Below, in pieces: positions 16,897-26,247 of a stretch of DNA of 64,000 nt (the stretch's first letter is position 1; each line of letters opens with the position of its first letter). The stretch is from Capnocytophaga granulosa ATCC 51502 (GTDB taxonomy: Bacteria > Bacteroidota > Bacteroidia > Flavobacteriales > Flavobacteriaceae), in NCBI RefSeq assembly GCF_000411115.1, contig NZ_KE150256.1:124001-188000 (forward strand). The letters are read 5' to 3'. A program made the translations under genes and the position numbers. Under the pieces are notes generated by a model that ran no database searches, had not been told where the DNA came from, and saw nothing but the letters and a program-made list of their open reading frames with translations.

Positions 16897-17319
16897 ATGA
16901 CCATCACTGAAATACAAAACGCTATTATTGAAGACTTTTCATTTTTAGAAAGTTGGGAAGACCGCTACGAATATATGATTGACTTAGGCAAGAGCCTACC
17001 GCTGATTGACCCTCAGTACAAAACAGACGAATACCTCATCAAGGGCTGCCAAAGTCAAGTATGGCTACATGCCGACAATCAGGGGGATATCATCCACTTT
17101 ACAGCCGATAGTGATGCCATTATCACCAAAGGGATTATCGCTATTTTGATCAAAGCCCTCTCTGACCAAAAAGCAGCCGATATACTGGCGGCCGATATGA
17201 GCTTTATTGATAAAATAGGCCTCAAGGAACACCTCTCCCCTACCCGTGCCAATGGGCTGGTGAGTATGATTGAGCAAATGAAACTCTATGCCAAAGCTAT
17301 AACCTTAAAAAATAATTAA
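16897..17319 (+). CDS. sufE: Cysteine desulfuration protein SufE
   Basis: Accepts persulfide sulfur from SufS and passes it to the SufBCD scaffold in Fe-S cluster assembly. It has 140 residues. The active-site cysteine is Cys51 in LIKGCQSQVWL, followed by the typical 'ADSDAIITKGIIAILI' and 'LSPTRANGLVSM' stretches. It opens a tight cluster: 3 bp to the DUF59 gene, then kdsB 10 bp further. SufBCDS are not in the window. Confidence 0.94.
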   Translation: MTITEIQNAIIEDFSFLESWEDRYEYMIDLGKSLPLIDPQYKTDEYLIKGCQSQVWLHADNQGDIIHFTADSDAIITKGIIAILIKALSDQKAADILAADMSFIDKIGLKEHLSPTRANGLVSMIEQMKLYAKAITLKNN

Positions 17320-17322
17320 ATC

Positions 17323-17655
17323 ATGTCTGAAGAAAAAACACCTATTGATACCGACCTCATTGGCGAGAAAATCGTCGAGGTACTCCATACTATTTATGAC
17401 CCTGAAATCCCTGTGGATATATACGAACTGGGACTGATCTATGATGTGTTTATCAACGAAAACCACGATGTAAAGATCCTCATGACCCTCACCTCGCCCA
17501 ACTGCCCTGTAGCGGAAGTACTCCCACAGGAAGTCTATGAGAAGATAGGCAGTATTGACGAGATTAATGAAGTGGAAGTAGAACTCACCTTTGACCCGCC
17601 TTGGGGACAGGAGATGATGAGCGAAGAAGCCAAACTGGAACTCGGTTTCCTTTAA
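17323..17655 (+). CDS. DUF59/MIP18 Fe-S assembly protein (SufT-like)
   Basis: A 110-residue protein of the MIP18/DUF59 family that assists maturation of Fe-S proteins. Visible features are 'LHTIYDPEIPVDIYELGLIYDV' and the conserved cysteine in 'LTSPNCPVAEVLP' (Cys61), ending with 'FDPPWGQEMMSEEAKLELG'. It lies 3 bp after sufE, which supports a shared role. Confidence 0.9.
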   Translation: MSEEKTPIDTDLIGEKIVEVLHTIYDPEIPVDIYELGLIYDVFINENHDVKILMTLTSPNCPVAEVLPQEVYEKIGSIDEINEVEVELTFDPPWGQEMMSEEAKLELGFL

Positions 17656-17665
17656 TCCTTTATCC

Positions 17666-18412
17666 ATGAGAAAGATAGCTGTAATCCCTGCCCGTCTTGA
17701 GGCTACTCGCTTCCCTAAGAAACTCTTACAGGACTTAGGGGGTCGCTCTGTCATAGAACAAACCTACCTGGCTACGGTGCGTACCTCCCTCTTTGATGAG
17801 GTATGGGTAGCTACCGATAGTCAAGAAATTGAACAGAAAATCAAGGCGATAGATGGAAAGGTCTTCCTAAGCCAAATTGCGCACAGTTGTGGGAGCAATC
17901 GTATTGCTGAGGCAGTGGAGATGCTCTCTGCCGATATTATCGTCAATGTACAAGGGGACGAACCTTTTATCCAGAAAGAAAGTCTTGAACGTCTCTTGGA
18001 GGTTTTTGACCATGATCCCAAGCAGCAGATTGATTTGGCTTCACTAATGATGCCTCTAAAAGAATGGGAAGACATACAAAATCCTAATAATGTAAAGGTC
18101 GTGGTGGATAAGGAACAGTTTGCCCTTTATTTCTCCCGCAGCCCTATCCCTTTCAGAAGAGACGAGCAGGTCGCTTACACTTATCGCAAGCATATAGGGG
18201 TTTATGCTTTTCGCAAAGAAGCCCTGATGGCGTTCTATCGCCTTAGCCCTACTCCTTTGGAAGAGATTGAGAAGCTCGAACAGCTTCGCTACTTGGAGAA
18301 TGGCAGGCGTATCAAAATGATACTGACAGAAGTAGAAAATGTAGGTATAGATACTCCCGAAGATTTAGAAAAGGCACGATTTTTGTGGAAGGACAGTGCT
18401 CCGACTTTTTAG
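17666..18412 (+). CDS. kdsB: 3-deoxy-manno-octulosonate cytidylyltransferase
   Basis: Activates Kdo as CMP-Kdo for the lipopolysaccharide inner core; cytoplasmic. It has 248 residues with the nucleotidyltransferase start 'VIPARLEATRFPKKLLQDLGG', 'VNVQGDEPFI' (metal-binding Asp) and 'YFSRSPIPF'. It sits 10 bp behind the DUF59 gene, in a probable four-gene transcript with sufE and the propeller protein. Confidence 0.95.
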   Translation: MRKIAVIPARLEATRFPKKLLQDLGGRSVIEQTYLATVRTSLFDEVWVATDSQEIEQKIKAIDGKVFLSQIAHSCGSNRIAEAVEMLSADIIVNVQGDEPFIQKESLERLLEVFDHDPKQQIDLASLMMPLKEWEDIQNPNNVKVVVDKEQFALYFSRSPIPFRRDEQVAYTYRKHIGVYAFRKEALMAFYRLSPTPLEEIEKLEQLRYLENGRRIKMILTEVENVGIDTPEDLEKARFLWKDSAPTF

Positions 18413-18441
18413 CTTTTATTCATTAGTCTAATTTCTAAGAA

Positions 18442-21081
18442 ATGAAACGTATTTTTTTGGCCGCTACCATGCTGCTTTCCTTTGCCAGCATAGCACAAGT
18501 ACAAAACCGACAAGAGATGATTCGCTCTCAGAATCTGCAGAAATCTTGGGTTAAGAACATTCCTTTCCAAGCCCTCGAAATCAGTCGTGGGGCAGGGAAA
18601 ATTATACAGGTAGAAAGAAACCCTAATAACCCTTATGAGCTGTATGTTGCCTTGGCCGAGTCGGGTGTATGGTATAGCGAAAACAATGGTGCGAGTTTCT
18701 CTCCTACCTTTGCTGACTTTATGACACCTCAAGCTGACGCTATGGCAGTAGATTGGGACAATCATACCCTATGGGTGGCCAATCATCAGGGGGTTTTCTT
18801 TAAAGAACAAGGCAAAGACTGGCAGGCTACTTCCCCTGTAGGCAATATTCTTGTACGCCAGATTACGCTGCTCTCCCCTACTAACCTCTGCCTGAGTGCT
18901 ATGGGTGAAGGAGACTCTATCCAAGGGGTACTCTGTACTACCGACAAGGGAAAAAACTGGAACCAGACCTTTGGACAAGTAGGCGTTAATGAACTAAAAA
19001 AAGCACCATCGGCTCCCGAAACGCTCTTCCTTGCGGCTTGGGATTGCGCTTTCAGTCCTTCCAATATTACTGCTGCGGGTAAGCAGTCGGGTATCTATAA
19101 AAGTAATAACGCTGGGGCTACATGGGAACTCATCACGGGTGCAGGTTCCGGTTTCCCTCAAGGGAACATCGGGAAAATATCCTTAGCTGTATTCAGCCCA
19201 ACCTCTCTCTATGCACTGGTGGATAACCGCGAACGAGCCAAAGAGGATCCCTCCAACCTTAACCTACAAAGCCTTTCTGCTAAGGACTTCCTCGCCCTTG
19301 ACGATGAGAGAATTAGCCAATATATATACAACCATTCGCTAGAGAAGAAATATTCGGTGGACAACCTCCGCGAGGCGGTACGCTCAGGTGCGGTAAAGGT
19401 TTCGGACTTGACCCGCTTTACCGATGCACTCCCCGCTGTCATCGGGGCTGAGATCTACTACTCGGCCGATGGTGGAAAATCTTGGGTGAAAAAGAACAAC
19501 AAACCCCTGACGAATGTCTTTTATAACAAGGGATATGAAGTAGGTGCCTTGGCCGTAAATCCTAAGCAGGAGAACGAATTGTACCTCTCTGGGGTGCCTC
19601 TGCTTCGCTCTAACAATGGAGGAATCACTTGGACACTGCTCAAGGACAATCCTAAGGAGCAGAAAGTACATCAGCTCTTTGCCGATGAGCATCAACTCAT
19701 TTTGGTAACTGACCAAGGCATGTTCCAGTCTCTTGACCAGGGGCGTACTTGGGCTAAGCAACAGATGCCACAAACAGCCTCTGTCATTTCCCTATCGATA
19801 GGGAAACCCGAAAATGATACTTTCTATACCAGCATCCTCAACGAAGGTGTCTTCAAGCATACAACCAGTGGCTGGTCTTTCCTAAGCCCTGAAAAGGGCG
19901 CTCTGGTAGTCACTCCAGAGAATAAGTTCTTCCTTTCTCAGCCTTTGGGAAGTATCCTCCTGCTAAGACAGAACAAGGTTACCCTCCCTTATGACAAAAA
20001 GACCAAACAACGTTATCCTTTGCAAACAGCCTTAGCGCTCTCCCCTCAGAACAATACCATCCTCTATGCTGGGACTAACACCCTATTCCAGTCACTTAAC
20101 GAAGGTAAACAGTGGAATACTATCTCCCCAGACCTTACCAATGGTGATAAGGGGGGTATACTTTCCTATGGTACTATTTCAGCTATCTGCGAATCACCAT
20201 TCCAGTTTGGTTTGCTATACACAGGTAGTGATGATGGTATGATCTACACCTCACAGAACGGAGGGGTTTCTTGGCAGATGATTTATTCCTCTTTCCCTAC
20301 CCCCAACCGTGTGGCTTGTCTGTTGGCTTCCAAGCATACACAAGAGCGTGTCTATGCCATTTTGCAGAACGACAATCACCAAGCACTGCTTTTCCGCAGC
20401 AACAATATGGGTAAAAGCTGGGACAACCTAAAGGCTAATCTGCCTGAAGAGACACTCAATGTCATCGTAGAGGATCCCGCCAATGAGCAAGTGCTCTATT
20501 TAGGTACTGAAAACGGCCTATATGTATCCTTCGACATGGGAGAAAAGTGGCACCCCTTCAAGGAAAACCTACCTCGTAGCTCGGTGAGTGCCATTGCTAT
20601 CAACCCTCAGAACAATCAGTTATATGTAGGTACCAAAGGGCATGGATTCTTTACGGCCAATGTTACCTCCCTAAGAGAGCTGCGTGCGGCTGTACAAGCC
20701 CAACTATTCTACCCACTCAAGGAAACTTATACCATTGCCTACTCACCCAAGTGGGGGAATGCACCTAGTCCTTGGCAGGCACCTGAAGAACCTGTGCTAT
20801 ACTTAGAGTCCTTTGCCTCCAAAGATAATAATACGATCAAAATCAGTGTGGTTAAGAACAAAATCACCCTCGCCAAGTTCACTTATCAGACCAAGGTAGG
20901 GTTCAACTTTATTCCTTTTGACCTAACCTTTGTAGAAGATGGCCGTATTGCTTACGAAAAGAAACTCTTGACCACTTTCAAGAAAGCCGACAATGGAAAG
21001 TATTACCTACCCAAGGGTAACTACCAAATCATCTTTGAGAGCGATGGCTTTGAGGAAGAACGTACTTTAGTAATAGAATAA
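18442..21081 (+). CDS. Secreted VPS10/BNR-type beta-propeller protein
   Basis: Exported protein of 879 residues with a signal peptide ending SIAQ at about 19. It contains many sialidase/BNR-like repeats (S-x-D/N-x-G-x-x-W, such as YYSADGGKSW, RSNNGGITW, QSLDQGRTW, TSQNGGVSW, RSNNMGKSW and VSFDMGEKW), typical of sortilin/VPS10-type propellers in Bacteroidota exoproteins. No catalytic motif is apparent. The C-terminal ~150 residues form a separate beta-rich domain. It may bind protein or glycan, but the ligand is unknown. It begins 29 bp after kdsB. Confidence 0.85.
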   Translation: MKRIFLAATMLLSFASIAQVQNRQEMIRSQNLQKSWVKNIPFQALEISRGAGKIIQVERNPNNPYELYVALAESGVWYSENNGASFSPTFADFMTPQADAMAVDWDNHTLWVANHQGVFFKEQGKDWQATSPVGNILVRQITLLSPTNLCLSAMGEGDSIQGVLCTTDKGKNWNQTFGQVGVNELKKAPSAPETLFLAAWDCAFSPSNITAAGKQSGIYKSNNAGATWELITGAGSGFPQGNIGKISLAVFSPTSLYALVDNRERAKEDPSNLNLQSLSAKDFLALDDERISQYIYNHSLEKKYSVDNLREAVRSGAVKVSDLTRFTDALPAVIGAEIYYSADGGKSWVKKNNKPLTNVFYNKGYEVGALAVNPKQENELYLSGVPLLRSNNGGITWTLLKDNPKEQKVHQLFADEHQLILVTDQGMFQSLDQGRTWAKQQMPQTASVISLSIGKPENDTFYTSILNEGVFKHTTSGWSFLSPEKGALVVTPENKFFLSQPLGSILLLRQNKVTLPYDKKTKQRYPLQTALALSPQNNTILYAGTNTLFQSLNEGKQWNTISPDLTNGDKGGILSYGTISAICESPFQFGLLYTGSDDGMIYTSQNGGVSWQMIYSSFPTPNRVACLLASKHTQERVYAILQNDNHQALLFRSNNMGKSWDNLKANLPEETLNVIVEDPANEQVLYLGTENGLYVSFDMGEKWHPFKENLPRSSVSAIAINPQNNQLYVGTKGHGFFTANVTSLRELRAAVQAQLFYPLKETYTIAYSPKWGNAPSPWQAPEEPVLYLESFASKDNNTIKISVVKNKITLAKFTYQTKVGFNFIPFDLTFVEDGRIAYEKKLLTTFKKADNGKYYLPKGNYQIIFESDGFEEERTLVIE

Positions 21082-21194
21082 GATTTGTTTTTTACAAAGT
21101 GTGTTAAAAACAAGGAAATCCTTTTAGGAATCAAAAAAAAATTGTACCTTAGCTCTGTAAAAATAAAACTAATTTTCCCCTTTAAACAATAGTT

Positions 21195-21791
21195 ATGTAC
21201 ACAGTTTTTTTTGATGACAAAAAGATATTGGTAACCAATACCTTAAAGAAAACTTATAAAAAGAAATATCGTATTTTCACCCTTAAGGATCTTTCTGTAG
21301 AGGCCTTTGTAAAAAAGATTGATGGATATAAATCAGGTAAATTCCTATTCTATATAGATAGCCATGACCCACTTAAGGAATTTGAAAAAGCCTTTACCCT
21401 GATACAAGCAGGAGGAGGAGTGGTTCGCAACCCTCAGGGACGTATCCTCTTTATCAAACGAAGAGGAAAGTGGGACTTGCCCAAAGGGAAATTAGAAACA
21501 GGGGAAGATATAAGCGAATGTGCCCAAAGGGAAGTAGAGGAAGAGACTGGAGTCAAAGGTCTGTTTGTCTTGGGTAAGCGAGTGATTACCTACCATATCT
21601 ATAAGCAAGACCAACGTTGGTACCTGAAAGAAACCCATTGGTACAACATGTATAGTGATGGCCGAGAGGATCTCCGCCCCCAAAAAGAAGAAGATATAGA
21701 AGTATGTGCATGGAAAAAGCCTAAAAAACTCAAGAAGTTGCTAAAGAATTCTTTCTCCAGTCTCCGAGAAGTATTCAAAGGAGAATTTTGA
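21195..21791 (+). CDS. NUDIX hydrolase
   Basis: Cytoplasmic hydrolase of nucleoside diphosphates linked to another group; 198 residues. The Nudix box G-x5-E-x7-REVEEETG is complete at residues 98-120. An N-terminal ~65-residue extension precedes the Nudix fold, and the C-terminus is Lys-rich (KKPKKLKKLLK). The substrate cannot be read from the sequence. Confidence 0.92.
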   Translation: MYTVFFDDKKILVTNTLKKTYKKKYRIFTLKDLSVEAFVKKIDGYKSGKFLFYIDSHDPLKEFEKAFTLIQAGGGVVRNPQGRILFIKRRGKWDLPKGKLETGEDISECAQREVEEETGVKGLFVLGKRVITYHIYKQDQRWYLKETHWYNMYSDGREDLRPQKEEDIEVCAWKKPKKLKKLLKNSFSSLREVFKGEF

Positions 21792-21886
21792 TAATTGTCA
21801 ATTATTAATTATTAATGCTACTATAACTCTTAAATACTAACAACTAATCACTAATCACTAACAACTAAAAACTAAAAACTAAAAAT

Positions 21887-22108
21887 ATGTATTGGACATT
21901 AGAACTTGCCTCTTATCTCAGTGATGCGCCTTGGCCTGCTACCAAGGAAGAGATTATTGATTATGCGCTCCGTACAGGAGCTCCTATGGAAGTGGTGGAG
22001 AACCTCGAAGCCCTTGAGGACGAAGGAGAAATCTACGAGTCTATTGAGGAAATTTGGCCAGACTATCCTACTGAAGAGGATTATCTTTGGAACGAAGATG
22101 AATATTAA
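21887..22108 (+). CDS. DUF2795 small acidic protein
   Basis: A 73-residue, strongly acidic protein (MYWTLELASYLSDAPWPATKEEIIDYALRTGAP...), matching the DUF2795 pattern of about 70 residues seen in Bacteroidota. Function unknown. A hairpin terminator with a U-tract follows at 22115-22141. Confidence 0.85.
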   Translation: MYWTLELASYLSDAPWPATKEEIIDYALRTGAPMEVVENLEALEDEGEIYESIEEIWPDYPTEEDYLWNEDEY

Positions 22109-22114
22109 TTTAAT

Positions 22115-22141
22115 AAAGAGATGTGTATCATCTCTTTTTTT
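22115..22141 (+). terminator. Rho-independent terminator after the DUF2795 gene
   Basis: Arms AAAGAGATG (22115-22123) and CATCTCTTT (22129-22137) plus a T-run. It overlaps the extended open frame of the next gene and so argues for the CvpA start at 22148. Confidence 0.8.
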
Positions 22142-22147
22142 ATCCTT

Positions 22148-22675
22148 ATGAGCAACATTGATATTATATTGGGGATTCTCCTCTCCATTGGGATTGTACG
22201 CGGATTTATGAAGGGTTTTGTATGGGAAGTAGCCTCCCTATTGTCTGTATTCGTGGCATTATGGGTGGCTATACACTTCTCAGCTATGGCTGCGGGCTAC
22301 CTCAGCGAGGTGTTTTCTCTTTCTATGAAGACCAATCAGGTGATTTCCTTCGTTATTGTCTTCCTTTTAACCTTTGTAATGGTAAGAACTACAGGAAAAA
22401 TGCTTACCAAAATCCTGGAAAGTGTTTCCTTAGGGTTACCTAACCGTATCGCTGGGGCTGTCTTCGGTATGTTCAAGTGGTCACTTATCGTAGGTACCAG
22501 TCTTATGTACCTCAACCGAGGTGCCCTTGAGCTGATTCCCAAGGAAAGCAGCGACCATTCACTACTCTATGCCCCTATTATGGAGATGAATGACTGGATT
22601 CGTACCCATATCTTCCAGTACAAAGACCTCTTGCCTAAGATAGGTGAGCAGACCTCCCCTATGGTTCAAAGTTAA
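22148..22675 (+). CDS. cvpA: CvpA family membrane protein
   Basis: Inner-membrane protein of 175 residues with about four transmembrane helices ('IDIILGILLSIGIVRGFMKGF', 'LLSVFVALWVAIHFSAM', 'VISFVIVFLLTFVMV', 'AGAVFGMFKWSLIVGTSLM'). The family was first linked to colicin V production and is common in Bacteroidota; its general role is unclear. ATG 22148 follows the terminator of the preceding gene. Confidence 0.85.
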   Translation: MSNIDIILGILLSIGIVRGFMKGFVWEVASLLSVFVALWVAIHFSAMAAGYLSEVFSLSMKTNQVISFVIVFLLTFVMVRTTGKMLTKILESVSLGLPNRIAGAVFGMFKWSLIVGTSLMYLNRGALELIPKESSDHSLLYAPIMEMNDWIRTHIFQYKDLLPKIGEQTSPMVQS

Positions 22676-22757
22676 AAAAAAATTAATTGATTAGTTTTTC
22701 CCCACAATTTACTGTAACTTGCGTTGTTTTTGTATCACCTTATTAAGAATCGTTAAA

Positions 22758-23612
22758 ATGAATTGGAAACCACTGCTTCTTTCTCTTATAGGCTGCCTTT
22801 CCCTAACGGCTTGCCAATGGCTAAGTTCTACGCCCAAGGACAGTAAGGTGGTTGCCAAGGTAGGCAATTACTACCTATATGAGGAGGATATCCAAAAACT
22901 ACTCCCTAAGGAGCATACCCTTGAGGACAGCGTACGCATTGTTACCCCTTATATCAACAATTGGGCACTGCAAAAACTGCTTTTCCTCAAGGCCGAAACG
23001 AATATCCCCAATAGCAAAAAAGAAGAGTTCGAACAATTAGTCAGTGAGTATCGCAATGACCTATATACCCAGTTCTACTTAGACTTGCTCTCCCGCCAGG
23101 TGGACACCCTTATTAGCCGAAAGGAAAAAGAGGAATTCTATGAGAGAAACAAGGAGATCTTCAAGCTCACCGAGGATTTAGTACAACTTAGATTCATACA
23201 GCTCTCCCCCAAGGACTTAACCGCTAAGCTCTCTTCAGCTTTCAAGACTTATTCCGCAAAAGATAGGCAGTATATTGACTCTCTAAGCCCTCACTTTACC
23301 TCCTCCTTCCTCAACGATAGTATCTGGATCAGAGCCACAGAGGTAAAAGAAAAGATCCCTGCCCTGGCGACAAAAATCGGTAAAGGGGCTGCCCAGCAAC
23401 TCATTGAACAAAGAGACTCCACATCCGTATATCTGCTCAAGGTCAATAAGTACTTAGACAATACCGACTACGCCCCTATGGAGTACGCCTATCCTACCCT
23501 GAAACAAATCATCTTGAACAAACGCAAAAACACCTATATCAACAACTTAGAAAAAGAAATTATCAATGACGCTATTGAGAACAAACAATTTGAACTCTAT
23601 GAACAGAATTAG
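22758..23612 (+). CDS. SurA-like periplasmic foldase, lipoprotein
   Basis: A 284-residue lipoprotein: the signal peptide ends in LTAC with Cys19. After it, 'VVAKVGNYYLYEEDIQKLL' matches the SurA N-domain, which binds unfolded outer-membrane proteins. No clear rotamase domain is seen in the C-terminal half. It overlaps the next gene by 14 bp, which supports translational coupling with SurA. Start 22758 was preferred over 22719 because the signal peptide begins there. Confidence 0.75.
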   Translation: MNWKPLLLSLIGCLSLTACQWLSSTPKDSKVVAKVGNYYLYEEDIQKLLPKEHTLEDSVRIVTPYINNWALQKLLFLKAETNIPNSKKEEFEQLVSEYRNDLYTQFYLDLLSRQVDTLISRKEKEEFYERNKEIFKLTEDLVQLRFIQLSPKDLTAKLSSAFKTYSAKDRQYIDSLSPHFTSSFLNDSIWIRATEVKEKIPALATKIGKGAAQQLIEQRDSTSVYLLKVNKYLDNTDYAPMEYAYPTLKQIILNKRKNTYINNLEKEIINDAIENKQFELYEQN

Positions 23613-24954
23613 TATTACCTGCCTATTATTCCTGACAACCCTTTTTGCTATCAGCCCCTTACAAGCACAATCTCATAAAGAAAAGATAGATGGGGTGGCC
23701 TCCGTCGTAGGAGATTATCTCATTTTGGAAACGGATATTGACCGTGCTTTGATAGAACTCCGCTCCCAAAATGTAGATACCAAAGGGATAACCCGTTGCC
23801 AGCTCTTGGGAAAGCTCATGGAGGACAAGCTCTATGTAAGCCAAGCTATCCAGGATAGTATCAAGATTTCCGATACAGACATCTGCGATGGGGTAAACCG
23901 CCGTATTGAGTTCCTTGTGGAGCAGCTAGGAGATATCAAAAAAGTAGTGGAGTTCTATCACAAGGACGACGAGCAATCCCTACGCGACGAACTCTTTGAG
24001 ATTCTACGCCAGAACGAACTCAGCTCCCGTATGAAAGCTAAAATCGTTGAGAATATAGAGGTTACTCCAGAGGAGGTAAAACAATTCTTCAACAAAATAC
24101 CTAAGGACGAACTCCCTACCATAGGGACCGAACTAGAGATTGCCCAAATCGTTATAGAACCTAAAGCCCCACAGAGTGAGGTGGATAAGGTCATCTCTCA
24201 ACTCAAGGAAATCAAAAAAGACATCGTAGAGAATGGAGCAAGTTTCTCTACCAAGGCGATCCTATATTCTGCTGACCGTGCCACGGGAGGTAAAGAGCTG
24301 ACTTTCAACAGACGTTCGAGCTTTGCCAAGGAGTTCAAGGACGTGGCTTTCTCTCTACAAGAAGGGGAAATCTCCGACCCTTTCAAGACTGATTTTGGTT
24401 GGCATATCCTACAGGTGGTCAAGATCAGAGGAAAAGAAGTCTCTGTACGTCATATTCTTATGGTACCACAGATTCCTGATGCGTCCTTGGAAGAAGCTAA
24501 AAAGAAAATTAACGACATACGTGAGAAGATTATCAACAAGGAGTTTACCTTTGCCGAAGCGGCTAAAAACTTCTCCGACGAAAAAGAAACCAAAGAGGAT
24601 GGCGGCCAGCTGCTCAACCCCGAAGACTATTCTACCAAGTTCGAACTCACCCGCATGGAACCTATGCTCTACTCTCAAGTCTCTTCTCTGAAAGACGACG
24701 AGGTCTCTTTCCCTATCGTAGATGAGGACAGAACAGGTAGAAAGATGTACAAGATCTATCGTGTAACCAATCGTATAGGCGAACATACTGCCGATTTTGT
24801 CAAGGACTATACCCGTATCCGCGAGTTGGCACTCAAAGAAAAACAACTCGAAGCCATACAAAAATGGATCAAGGAAGCCATCAAAAAGACTTTCGTTTCT
24901 GTAAAAGGAGAATATAGAAAATGTAACTTCTCCAATAACTGGCTCAAAAAGTAA
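23599..24954 (+). CDS. surA: Peptidyl-prolyl isomerase SurA
   Basis: Periplasmic foldase for outer-membrane beta-barrels. It has 451 residues with a signal peptide (to SPLQAQ), a SurA N-domain ('DGVASVVGDYLILETDIDRAL') and two parvulin domains: one with 'QIVIEP...FDYTDFGWHI'-type pattern ('DPFKTDFGWHILQVVKIRG', about 245-275) and one starting with 'VRHILMVP' (about 278). The start at 23599 overlaps the preceding gene by 14 bp. Confidence 0.92.
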   Translation: MNRISITCLLFLTTLFAISPLQAQSHKEKIDGVASVVGDYLILETDIDRALIELRSQNVDTKGITRCQLLGKLMEDKLYVSQAIQDSIKISDTDICDGVNRRIEFLVEQLGDIKKVVEFYHKDDEQSLRDELFEILRQNELSSRMKAKIVENIEVTPEEVKQFFNKIPKDELPTIGTELEIAQIVIEPKAPQSEVDKVISQLKEIKKDIVENGASFSTKAILYSADRATGGKELTFNRRSSFAKEFKDVAFSLQEGEISDPFKTDFGWHILQVVKIRGKEVSVRHILMVPQIPDASLEEAKKKINDIREKIINKEFTFAEAAKNFSDEKETKEDGGQLLNPEDYSTKFELTRMEPMLYSQVSSLKDDEVSFPIVDEDRTGRKMYKIYRVTNRIGEHTADFVKDYTRIRELALKEKQLEAIQKWIKEAIKKTFVSVKGEYRKCNFSNNWLKK

Positions 24955-24997
24955 GTACTAAACAGCGAATAAGACATAAAATATTTTAGACTCTTTA

Positions 24998-25028
24998 TTG
25001 TGTATGTCATTTATTTTTCGTAATTTTG
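24998..25028 (+). promoter_or_regulatory. Promoter (-33 TTG, -7 TAATTTTG) for mdh
   Basis: TTG at 24998-25000, 20-bp spacer, TAATTTTG at 25021-25028 preceded by CG. Start codon at 25066. Confidence 0.7.
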
Positions 25029-25065
25029 ACATCATCAATCATAATCACCTAATAAAAATATTTTT

Positions 25066-25998
25066 ATGAAAGTAACCGTAGTAGGTGCCGGTGCAGTCGG
25101 CGCTAGTTGTGCAGAGTATATTGCACTTAAGAATTTCGCATCAGAAGTTGTTCTGGTGGACATTAAGGAGGGTTTTGCTGAAGGTAAAGCCATGGACCTT
25201 ATGCAAACTGCTTCTCTTAATGGTTTTGACACACGTATCAAGGGTGTTACAGGCGATTATTCCCAAACCGCTGGAAGCGATGTAGCTGTGATCACCTCTG
25301 GTATTCCTCGCAAGCCAGGTATGACCCGTGAGGAACTCATTGGTACCAATGCCAATATCGTAAAATCGGTAGTAGAACAATTGGTAAAATACTCTCCCAA
25401 TGTAATTGTGATCATCGTAAGTAACCCTATGGATACTATGGCTTATTTGGTTCACAAAGCAACCAAATTACCTAAGAATCACATTATAGGTATGGGTGGT
25501 GCTTTGGATTCTGCTCGTTTCAGATATCGCTTAGCAGAAGCACTCAATGCGCCTATCTCCGATGTAGATGGTATGGTGATCGCTGCTCACAGCGATAGCG
25601 GTATGCTACCACTTACACGTTTGGCTACCTATCGTGGCGTACCTGTAAGTGAATTCCTATCTGAAGAACGTCTCGCTAAAGTAGCTGAAGATACCAAGGT
25701 AGGGGGTGCTACTCTTACCAAACTCTTAGGTACTTCCGCTTGGTATGCTCCAGGAGCCGCTGTTTCTGCCCTAGTACAAGCCATCGCCTGTGATCAGAAG
25801 AAACTCTTCCCTTGTTCTGTCCTTCTCGAAGGCGAATACGGACAGAAAGATGTCTCTGTTGGGGTACCTGTCATCATCGGCAAAGATGGTGTTGAAAAAA
25901 TCGTAGAGATAGCACTCAACGATGCTGAAAAAGCTAAATTCAGCGAAAGTACTCAAGCCGTACGCGAAGTCAACAAAGCTCTAGATGGCGTGATTTAA
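25066..25998 (+). CDS. mdh: Malate dehydrogenase, NAD-dependent
   Basis: TCA-cycle enzyme interconverting malate and oxaloacetate; 310 residues, the lactate-dehydrogenase-like type. Visible are the NAD motif 'VVGAGAVGASCAEYI', Asp after 'VVLVD', substrate-binding Arg in 'GIPRKPGMTREEL', 'SNPMD' and the catalytic region 'MGGALDSARFRY'. Arg81 in 'PRKPGMTR' favours malate over lactate. A strong promoter and a 14-bp terminator bracket it, so it is probably monocistronic. Confidence 0.95.
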   Translation: MKVTVVGAGAVGASCAEYIALKNFASEVVLVDIKEGFAEGKAMDLMQTASLNGFDTRIKGVTGDYSQTAGSDVAVITSGIPRKPGMTREELIGTNANIVKSVVEQLVKYSPNVIVIIVSNPMDTMAYLVHKATKLPKNHIIGMGGALDSARFRYRLAEALNAPISDVDGMVIAAHSDSGMLPLTRLATYRGVPVSEFLSEERLAKVAEDTKVGGATLTKLLGTSAWYAPGAAVSALVQAIACDQKKLFPCSVLLEGEYGQKDVSVGVPVIIGKDGVEKIVEIALNDAEKAKFSESTQAVREVNKALDGVI

Positions 25999-26042
25999 AA
26001 GAGATAAAAAACTTATCTCATCTGCATAAATAGAGGTTAAAC

Positions 26043-26074
26043 AGAGAGGGTGCTTTCTCAAAAGCACCCTCTCT
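26043..26074 (+). terminator. Terminator hairpin after mdh
   Basis: Perfect 14-bp arms 26043-26056 and 26061-26074 with a CTCA loop. No strong U-tract follows. Confidence 0.75.
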
Positions 26075-26093
26075 ATCTAGATAAGCCTTGTAT

Positions 26094-26147
26094 TAACGTG
26101 AGTTCAATATAACGAAAGCTCCCACATACCCAGTCGAACTCACGTTA
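26094..26147. mobile_element. Short MITE-like element with TAACGTGAGTTC ends
   Basis: Terminal inverted repeats at 26094-26107 and 26134-26147 (TAACGTGAGTTC[A/G]A, 13 of 14 pairs) enclose about 26 bp starting ATAACGAAAGCTCCCACA. The same ends delimit a 232-bp element at 60014-60245 and one end is found at 37065-37088. Confidence 0.75.
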
Positions 26148-26247
26148 GAATACTATCAATATCTTCTATGGGATGGCTTGGATACAACTAATAAATATAG
26201 ACACAAAAGTCCTTCTGAAAGAGATATAATACTCAAAACAGCAGAAT

